64,000 bases of DNA from Halicephalobus mephisto (taxonomy: Eukaryota > Nematoda > Chromadorea > Rhabditida > Panagrolaimidae). Position 1 is the stretch's first letter. Every line of letters begins with the position of its first letter. A model generated the notes under the pieces. That model searched no databases. It was not told where the DNA came from and saw only the letters and a list, made by a program, of their open reading frames with translations. Shown piece by piece: positions 54,863 through 62,639 of this stretch. The stretch covers positions 235,537 through 299,536 of the forward strand of contig SWDT01000129.1 in assembly GCA_009193035.1 (NCBI GenBank), in the 5' to 3' direction. Both the position numbers and the translations under genes were made by a program.

Positions 54863-56099
54863 CTACGTACTATTCGCTTGCTGTTGAGCAACGTTCCTGG
54901 AAACAAGCGAACGGTCGAAGGATCTGCCCTTCTGACGAGTAGGGGTTCCTTCAAGGTACTTCACAGGAAGCGGATCGTAGAACTTCTGTCCTTGAAGATC
55001 AATACAGTAATCAAATACAGCAGGATCATCCAGAGCAGCCCATAACTTCTCATCGAGATTTTCTAGTGTAACAAATGATTCAGATTCTTCCTGTAATAAC
55101 GATGATCATAGAAAAAAGAGATTGAAAACATACCAGTACACGTCTGACTTCTTCAGTGTTCTGCTTAACTAATTCGTCTTGTTCCTTCAACTTTGACTCG
55201 ATACTTTCCAAAAATTCGGCCTTAAGTTTATCGTAGGTTTCTTTCTCCAGAGCTTCCCTGAAAAACCGCACAATTGCTTAACAAATCAGATGAATTTTTA
55301 AATGAAATTATCTCAACAAAAATTCCTACAAGTTTGTAAAAACCAGAATAACTTAAAATTCCGGTTTTTGTACGGTGATTATTTTGTAATTTAACATGAC
55401 TTTGCGATTGATTTTTGGAAATATCTTCTAAATGAATCTAGAATCTTTTGAATCAGGGTATATACGGTGTAAAATCCTCTACATATCTTTTAAAGGTAAC
55501 TTTGGAAAAATGAAAACATTAATGAGAATCGAAAAATAAAACTAGCATTAAAATATCCTACCGAAACTGAGCTACTATGTTGTAATTGTAAATTTCATAT
55601 ATGAAAAAGAATCCTCACCTCATCCTGGCCCTTTCTTTGTTCGCTTCTTCGTTTTTGAGCAATAACGCGTCCAATTCTTCCTTTTCCCGGGCTCTTAAAG
55701 CTTCGATTCCTAATCCAGCAGCTTCTTTAGCTTCAATCTCCTTCTTAAATACAGCCCGAAGAGATGCAACCGCGTTATTGTAAGCGTGACGACGCCATAG
55801 AAGTTCATTGACGTCTTCTGGTTTCATCCACGGGACGTTGATGGCCCGATAAAGTACTTTTTTCGCCGGCGGTAAATTTGGCGGTTTTCTAATTGTTAAT
55901 TTTATAAAATAAATAATTATTTAAAAAACCAAACCCTGGTTTAGGTGATCTACGGCCTAAATTTCGAACACTTATGAATAACGGTCCAGTGGAAAATACT
56001 GAAAATAATTCATATATAAATTTTACTTTTTAACCACTTACTTGCTGGTCTAAACGAAGTACAAGCAGAAATGGGACAGGATAAGTGAACTAAAGACAT
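54863..56099 (-). CDS. mrps-26: Mitochondrial ribosomal protein S26 (mS26)
   Basis: Exons (minus order) 56099-56038, 55888-55619, 55257-55134 and 55090-54863 give 227 residues. The N-terminus is presequence-like (LVHLSCPISACTSFRPASKK). The body matches mS26: KVLYRAINVPWMKPEDVNEL, a long Glu/Lys/Ala-rich helix (EKEELDALLLKNEEANKERA) and a conserved end with FYDPLPVKYLEGTP. It is part of the small mitoribosomal subunit. The exon 1 donor at 56038 (GTGGTT) is the one that keeps the frame; a better consensus GTAAGT 4 nt earlier would shift it. Intron 2 has a gene-sense repeat A. Confidence 0.82.
55310..55600 (-). repeat. Dispersed intron repeat A (mrps-26 intron 2, gene-sense)
   Basis: Minus strand reads a GGATATTTTAATGCTAGTTT start, AGATTCATTTAGAAGATATT and an AGGAATTTTTGTTGAGATAA end. 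Confidence 0.65.
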
Positions 56100-57050
56100 A
56101 ACAAAGGGACTAAAATGAAAAATTGAGGATATTAAAGTGAAAAGCAAGCGCGATCGCCGCACGAGTTTCGGGATCTCGAAGCGAAAGAAAAAGCTCTATG
56201 ATAATCGCTTTTCAGCGACGATTGTTCCCTATTTCGTAATATATAATGTTTTCACTTTTTAAATTACTTTTTTGGTAATTAAACTGACTGAATATTCTGA
56301 TAAAATAAAAAAGTTTATTTTAAAAAATTTAAAAATCAAAGAGAGTCGAAAAAAGCAAATTCAAAAAATACGACTTTGGAAATTGAAAAACAAAAATTTT
56401 AAAAATTATTTCCTTTAAATTTTAGGTGTTTTTATTCAATATTTCGTCAATTTAAAATATCGTTATCATCAATAAATTTGTAGATTTAGGATATTTTCTT
56501 TGTTAACTATTTCATTATTTAATATAACTTTCTTTCATTAACTATTCCATCGATATAGTACAGTTTTTTTACTATTTCATCATTTAATATAACTTTCTTT
56601 CATTAACTATTCCATTGATATAGTACAGCTTCTTTATTAACTATTTCATCAATTTTGTACATTTTCTTTATCAACTACTTCCTCGATATAGTACTTTTTT
56701 TATTAACGATATTAATCTGGTTTATCTTCTTCATCAATTATTTCGTCTATACAGTATATTTTTTCTTCATTTATTCATCTTTCTGCTCTTTACTGACATT
56801 ATTTAAAAAAAATTCAATTTCAGCTTAGATACTTGTTTTATTATTCAAAATTAACTTTGATTATAAGTTTTCATGGATAATAAAGGTTTACGTTTATCGA
56901 ACAGTAATTCAAAAATAATTATCTACACCTAGCTAGAAATAATTCTATCTCTATATGGTTGAGTTCATTCTTGTTGTTTCCAACAGAATCTCCATGTAAA
57001 GCGGTTCCGGGATTTTGTAATCCATGTTGATCTATGAACTGTGCTTCATA
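56100..57050. other. Intergenic region with ATAGTACAGTTT/TTTCATCAAT-type repeats
   Basis: 56150-56370 resembles the dispersed hairpin family of 15195-15389 (CGACGATTGTTCCCTATTTC). 56500-56770 has repeats of CTATTTCATCAATTTTGTAC and CATTCGATATAGTACAG type. No gene seen. Confidence 0.5.
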
Positions 57051-57053
57051 TTA

Positions 57054-57229
57054 CAGTGGAACTTGGATATAAGATATCCCTGCTATAACATATCTCACGT
57101 TATAGCGTATGATCTGAGTGAGTGTGTTTGGTTAATCTGCCTTCAAATTTACTCCCGCTACAGTATATCCTTTGTTAAAAATACACTTTGGCCGGTTCCA
57201 AAGGGGTACCTTATATCCAAGTTCCACTG
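57054..57229. mobile_element. MITE with 21-bp perfect terminal inverted repeats and TA target duplication
   Basis: The 176-bp element starts CAGTGGAACTTGGATATAAG and ends with its exact reverse complement, with TA on both sides. Inside, ATAACATATCTCACGTTATA is a second palindrome. It has no coding capacity. It is similar in layout to the element at 1489-1621 but in a different sequence family. Confidence 0.85.
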
Positions 57230-57631
57230 TATCAAAATTAAAATTCAAAATCGAAATTCTGATTTTCTGTGTTAAGACATGATTCGTAATTCATTGTGAT
57301 TTGAAAAATCCAGATATCCAATTTTACCAACTTAAATGAAAGAATATTTTACAGTAAGAAAAATTTACAGATGGGTCCTAACACGAGAAATTAGAATTTC
57401 GATTTCGAATTTTGGGTTTCGATTTTGATAATACGGACCACTCTCATCCTTTTCGTTCCTACCCTGAGGTGTTCCTGAATCACTTTGACTGTCATCGAAG
57501 TTATTAACTGTCGATCTGAAATTCTTCTAAAAACTTTCCGGAAGGATTTGATTCTGAAACCTGATCATCCGCTGTTGTTTAAACTATTTTTGGGAACAGG
57601 TTGTTAACTGGTCAAGTTCGGCAATTTGATT

Positions 57632-57692
57632 ATCCGGCCGGAAATCGAACCTAGGTCCCGTGATTGTCAGTCACGACTACTTCCATGGACGA
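57632..57692 (-). pseudogene. tRNA-like relic (Val/Asp-like, degenerate)
   Basis: The minus strand has a perfect anticodon stem CGTGA-CTGACAA-TCACG and a GGTTCGATT T-loop, but no intact D-arm or acceptor stem. Confidence 0.4.
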
Positions 57693-57699
57693 TAAAACT

Positions 57700-58640
57700 G
57701 TTTCAAAAATCCCAGTTCCAAGAAATTAAAAATTTTCTAAAAAATCCGAAACAAGTTTTTTCAAAATTTTTATTTTTTATAATAATGTAATTTTTAAAAA
57801 TGTTAAATTTAGTATTGATCGTTGAATATCGGAACTCAAAAAGTATCGGATATCCTATTTTCGATCTGGCTGATCTTTGAAACTTTTTAAACTCGAAATT
57901 TCGACAATTTTTAAAAAGTTCCAAAATTTTTTCAGATAATTTCGAAATAAAATTAATTTTTATTTTTATAATTAAATAATTTTTAAAAATATTAATTTTA
58001 TTATTTAATTTCTAAATACCGTAATTTGTAACTTCTCAGATATGTTATTTTTGATTTTATTTATTTTAAAAAATATTTAAATTTTTAAAAAATATTAAAA
58101 ATATTTAAATTTAAAAAAAATCTTTAAAATTTAAAATTTTTAAAAAATCTTTAAAATTTAAAATTTTTAAAATGAAATTGTTTTGAAAAATATTAAATTT
58201 GTAATCGATCTAGTTTGGCTTACTTATTTTGAATTTTTGTCTTATTTATTTTAAAATTTACTTTTGGAATTTTTATGGATTATCAAAAAAATCAGTTTTC
58301 CCATTTTTCTATTTTTCCATCTGCCCCCGCTTTGCGGCTGTCAGACCCGCTTTACACTTTTGCCAATGTGGAGTTGTGATTTCTTCTATCTTTTGTTCCG
58401 ATGGGCATTTTAAAAGAACATAACGCCCACCTATTTCTCGATCCATCTCGAACAAAACAAATCCAATACTCTATTTCCCGTGGCAATCTGTCAAGCTAAA
58501 GAAGCAGCCGCCCATCCAACGTTTGTCTGTTTTATGGATCTTCCATTTGGCTGTCATTTATCCTTTCGATCAAGGCGGAGGATAAACCTCACGAAATACT
58601 ATTTTTTTAAATTGTACTTTTATCAATATGAAGTTTTTTT
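57700..58640. other. Intergenic and probable 5' regulatory region of troponin T
   Basis: 57700-58250 is AT-rich with AAAATATTAAAAATTTT repeats. 58300-58600 is more complex (TGCCCCCGCTTTGCGGCTGT and CCGCCCATCCAACG) and unlike the local background, so it may hold promoter or enhancer elements for the muscle gene downstream. No sites were assigned. Confidence 0.35.
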
Positions 58641-58710
58641 TCGGTAGTGCAGTGGTCAAAGCGCGCGACTGCCGTGCGCGGGGCGTCGAGTTCAATCCCC
58701 AACTGATCCG
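58635..58710 (+). pseudogene. tRNA-like relic (Gly(GCC)-like, degenerate)
   Basis: GGTAGTGCAGTGGTCAAAGC resembles a tRNA D-arm, and GCGACTGCCGTGCGC an anticodon arm with GCC. The T-arm (GAGTTCAATCCCC) does not pair. Confidence 0.4.
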
Positions 58711-58793
58711 TAAAAAAAACCGCTAATAAAAATTTCGTTTCAAATCCTGAAAACAGAATTACAGTAATCTTTCAGGTAGTCAAAATTCCAGCC

Positions 58794-61078
58794 ATGTCGG
58801 ACGAAGAAGAAACATAGTAAGTTATTCATTTTTTGAATAAAAAAAAGTTGATTTTTTTAGCGAAGAGGAAGAGGAAATCGTCGAAGAAGAAGAAGAAATC
58901 GAACAGGAAGAAGAAGCCCAGTAAGTTTAATTTTAAAAAGTTCAATCAAGTTTTCTCATTTTTCCTTGCACAATTTTCCTTTTCACCTTCCTACCGTATT
59001 TTAGGGCCCCAGCTGAGCCGGCCGAAGAAGAATCCAAGTAAGATAATTATCCAATACTGTAACAATTGTGATTAACTAACAGGGTGATTAACTTGTTCTT
59101 CTATTAATTACTTCACATTTTATATTTTTTAAATTTCTTTAATTTTCAGAGAAGTTGAAGCTGAAGATTCAAAGTGAGTTGAAGACAGAATTGTATCATT
59201 AGCAGATCCCCAACTCAAAAATAACATGTTTTAGTGGTGTGACTGACTTTTTTCTTTTGGTAGTTTAGTGGTTAGTGCACGTGGCTATCGCCCGGTGGAC
59301 CCGGGTTCGATTCCTCGATGGACCAGAATACCACACTAACATGGGATTCGCCTTTTTAGATAAAAGTAATTTTAGTCGAGATTAACATTGGATTGATGTG
59401 TTTTTAATCTTCGTTGATAATATTGTTTAATCCTTAGGCCCAAGTTGCGTCCCCCTCCACCAAAGGAGAAAGAAGAAGTCAATGAAGAATCTATGACTGA
59501 AGCCGAGAAGGCCATGTTGGCCGCCAAGAAGCGTCACGAGGAGGAGGAAGCTGCTAAACTTCTGGACTACGAAGAACGTCGTCGACTGGAGAGAGACCAG
59601 TACGAAGAAGAACTTCGAGTTCTTCGTGAACGTCAAGCTCAACGTCGGGCTGAACGTGAACAAGAAGAACGCGAATTCGCCGAACGTCGTCGTCAGGACG
59701 AAGAACGTCGTCGTCAAGAAGAAGAAGAACGTAAAGCCAGAATTGAAGCCGAAAAAGCACGAAAAGAAGAAGAAAAACTAAAACGTCAACAAATGATGGC
59801 CGGATCTTTCATCGGAGGAGGAGCTGCTGTTGGACGCAACTTCACTGTCAGCAAAAAAGAAGGCGGTGGACCTGCCAGTCTTGCAGGACCTGAAAAAAAA
59901 TCCAAAGGTCTTACTGCAGAACAACAAGCCGAAGCAAAAGCCAATTATCTCTCCATCGCTTGTCGTCAAGTGGATGTCTCAAATCTCTTGCCGAACGACT
60001 TGAAGGAGAAGATCCGTCAGCTCCATTCCCGTATCTGCAAGCTCGAGGCCGAGAAGTACGATTTGGAAAAACGCAGTGAACGTCAAGAATACGATGTGAG
60101 TTAATTTTTAAAATTAAAATCATCTTCGATGGGATACTGTAGGGGTAGTCACGATCACTAGAAAGTCCACAAGTACTTTGATGTGTGAAAATTAAATTTC
60201 TAGAGTCAAGTACTCTGTATACTGTAACTTAGAAGATTCCGGATTCATCTAAGAAAAATATATTCTAAAAAATCAATTTCGAAATTGTAGACCAAATTTG
60301 GTAAATTTTAAAAATTCTCATCGGGACCATTTTGTAAAAAATTCATTTTCAATTTTCTAACATAATATAATTAAGATTACATTTTAAAAAATCACATAAA
60401 ATCAAAATTGTCTAATTTGGGTCTTGATTGGAAAGTTTTAATATATTTTTTTGGGATGATTTTATAAAATAATTTATTTCTGTTTTTTAAAATTGAATAA
60501 TTTGGGTCTTGATAGGAAAGTTTTGAAATTTTTTTTGAGATGATTTTATAAAATAATTTATTTCTGTTTTTTAAAATTGAATAATTTGGGTCTTGATTGG
60601 AAAGTTTTATAATTTTTTTTGAGATGATTTTATAAAATAATTTATTTCTGATTTTTTAATGAGTTGATTGTAGTTGAAAGAACTTCATGAACGTGAACGT
60701 CAAGCTGCACGTAACAAGGCCTTGGCCAAGGGTCTCGATGCGGACGAAGCCTCGAACACCAAACACCCCCCGAAGATCACCACTGCTTCCAAATTTGATC
60801 GTCAAATCGATCGTCGTGGTTATGGAGATCGTCGTGAATTATTCGAAAATCCTGCAGAAAAACCAGTTCCCAAGATCGCTCGTGGCACTGGACGTCCACC
60901 ACCAGAATGGGGTCGTCGTGAAAACGAAGAACTCGAACAACTTCGTAAAAATCTAGAACCACCAAAGTACGTCGAACAAGTCAAAGACGAAAATGCCAGA
61001 CCCCCTGTTGATCCCAAACCCTTGATGTTGCCTTCTGATGACGATCCCGCCCCGGAACCCGTCGAAGCAGCTGCTTAA
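58794..61078 (+). CDS. mup-2: Troponin T (MUP-2/TNT-1-like)
   Basis: Exons 58794-58816, 58861-58920, 59005-59037, 59150-59173, 59438-60095 and 60674-61078 give 400 residues, near the ~405 of C. elegans MUP-2. The first four exons are tiny (23, 60, 33 and 24 nt) and encode the acidic N-terminal region ([20 protein letters not shown]), a layout well suited to alternative splicing. The core is highly charged ([20 protein letters not shown]) and includes the tropomyosin-binding helix and [20 protein letters not shown], the conserved troponin I/C-binding heptads. A Pro/Asp/Glu-rich tail ([13 protein letters not shown]) ends it. The protein anchors the troponin complex on thin filaments in muscle. 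Intron 5 carries repeat A in sense. Confidence 0.93.
59254..59326 (+). pseudogene. tRNA-like relic (Asp-like, degenerate) in troponin T intron 4
   Basis: TAGTTTAGTGGTTAGTGCAC matches a D-arm, GGCTATCGCCC an anticodon loop, and CCCGGGTTCGATTCC a T-arm. The T-stem and acceptor stem pair poorly. Confidence 0.45.
60120..60420 (+). repeat. Dispersed intron repeat A (troponin T intron 5, sense)
   Basis: GGGATACTGTAGGGGTAGTC, ACTCTGTATACTGTAACTTA and ATTCTCATCGGGACCATTTT. A tandem of TTTTATAAAATAATTTATTT units follows up to 60660. Confidence 0.75.
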
Positions 61079-61166
61079 AAATCCCCGTTACACCGCCATC
61101 GACGATTTTCGACGTTGATGCTTTTTTCGTAATTCTGTTTCTAGTCTCAAAAGTGGAATAATCTCA

Positions 61167-61172
61167 AATAAA
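61167..61172 (+). terminator. Polyadenylation signal of troponin T
   Basis: AATAAA about 90 nt after the stop codon. Confidence 0.65.
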
Positions 61173-61379
61173 TTTCAATCAGAAAAATCTAATTTTAAAT
61201 TTTTAAAATTGTGTTCGAAACTAATGTGAAAAAATCTATTTTAATTAAAGTTTGCAAAAAAGTCAAATTTAAATTTCCGAACAAAAATTGAGTGTTCGAC
61301 CGAATGCTGCGAGCAAAGTGCAAATTTTATTTTAATTTCGAAATTTTTATAAATATAAATATGACTGTTCACCTGTTGG

Positions 61380-61830
61380 GACAGAAACTGGACTAGAGAG
61401 AATCTGAAGGGATAACCTGAATATCAGGGAACGTGATATACTGTAGGACGTGGATGAGATTTTTGGTTATATTATGTCAAGGTGACTTATATGACTTGTG
61501 TCTTATTATTCGAGCAAAGATTATGATTATATTCCTGTTTTCTATCCTAACAGTTATCATCTAAAAAAGCAGCTTTAATGAGAAATAGATAGTGACTGAA
61601 AATGAATACTATCTTTGATCTTCATTTGAGTTGCCAAGGTTACTACAAGGACAGAAACTGGACTAGAGAAATCTGAAGAGATAGCCTGAATATCAGGGAA
61701 CGGGGGATACTGTAGGATGTGGATGAGATTTGGTTATCTTATGTAGGAGGATATATATAAATTCTATCTTTGTCTTACTGCTCTAGTAAAGATTATGATT
61801 ATACTTCTGTTTCCTATCTTTGACATCACC
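61380..61830. repeat. Direct duplication of a ~245-bp unit
   Basis: ACAGAAACTGGACTAGAGA, AACCTGAATATCAGGGAACG and GGACGTGGATGAGATTTTTG recur at about 61382 and 61630. A diverged third relative occurs near 40080-40145. Confidence 0.75.
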
Positions 61831-61834
61831 TATT

Positions 61835-62400
61835 TGCTTGAATGTTGCGAGCAAACTGCGGATTTAAATTTGATTTCGATTTTGACTAACCCAAAAATTT
61901 AATTTTGACTTCAATATCGATTGAACTACCTAAATATTGCATCTAAATTGCAACTTTAATTTTAATATTGACTTATTTTTGTAAATATTACGTGCAATTT
62001 GCAGATTTAATTTTGACTTTAATTTTGATATCGATTTATTCTTTATCAGAATATTACGTGCAACCTGCAGATTTCACTTTAATTTTGATTTTTATTTACT
62101 ATTTGTCAGAATGTTGCACGGAAATTAAAATTTTTATTTTGACTTTAATTTTAATTTTGAAGTATATCTGTAAATATTGCATGCAACCTGCAGATTTGAC
62201 TTTAATTTTAATATTGACTTATTTTAATTTCCATGCAATATGAACAGAAATTTTAATTTTAATTTTAATATTGATTTATTTTAATTTCCATGCAATATTA
62301 ACAGAAATTTTTATTTTGACTTTACTTTTAATATTAACTTATTTTAATTTCTGTACAATATTAATAGAAATTTTTATTTTTATTTTAATTTCGATGTTGA
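61835..62400. repeat. Minisatellite related to 11320-12080, inverted
   Basis: Units contain ATTACGTGCAACCTGCAGAT, the reverse complement of the 11.3-12.1 kb core, separated by TTTGACTTTAATTTTGATAT spacers. They decay to GCAATATTAACAGAAATTTT towards 62400. Confidence 0.75.
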
Positions 62401-62401
62401 C

Positions 62402-62608
62402 TTATTTATAGACCCCGATACAGACGATTGCTCCTATCACCCACAACAGAACAGAGATGTACTTGAATGATTGCGCAAGTAGGGTGGAAGTCAAGAACGC
62501 TTCAAAAAACAAAAAAGTGGATGACACTTGAAGAATCCACAGGTTGGTTTTAACCGAAGCAAAAAATATCCTCGGATTTTGTAAACATTGAGATTTCAAA
62601 AAATTCAT
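62402..62608 (-). CDS. Possible small two-TM protein (68 aa) or exon
   Basis: The ORF has two hydrophobic segments (LWILQVSSTFLFFEAFLTST and YISVLLWVIGAIVCIGVYK) and a polar N-terminus (NFLKSQCLQNPRIFFASVKT). Composition is more protein-like than the AT-rich flanks. No acceptor is visible upstream of the ATG and no family is recognised; it could be a terminal exon of an unseen gene. Confidence 0.35.
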   Translation of the reverse strand: MNFLKSQCLQNPRIFFASVKTNLWILQVSSTFLFFEAFLTSTLLAQSFKYISVLLWVIGAIVCIGVYK

Positions 62609-62639
62609 AAATGTAATTTTTGTGTTTAAAAATTACTTT

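Noticed and set aside
59427..59969. Minus ORFs opposite troponin T
   Set aside because: Antisense of Glu/Arg/Lys-rich coding sequence, which opens Phe/Ser/Leu frames by composition.
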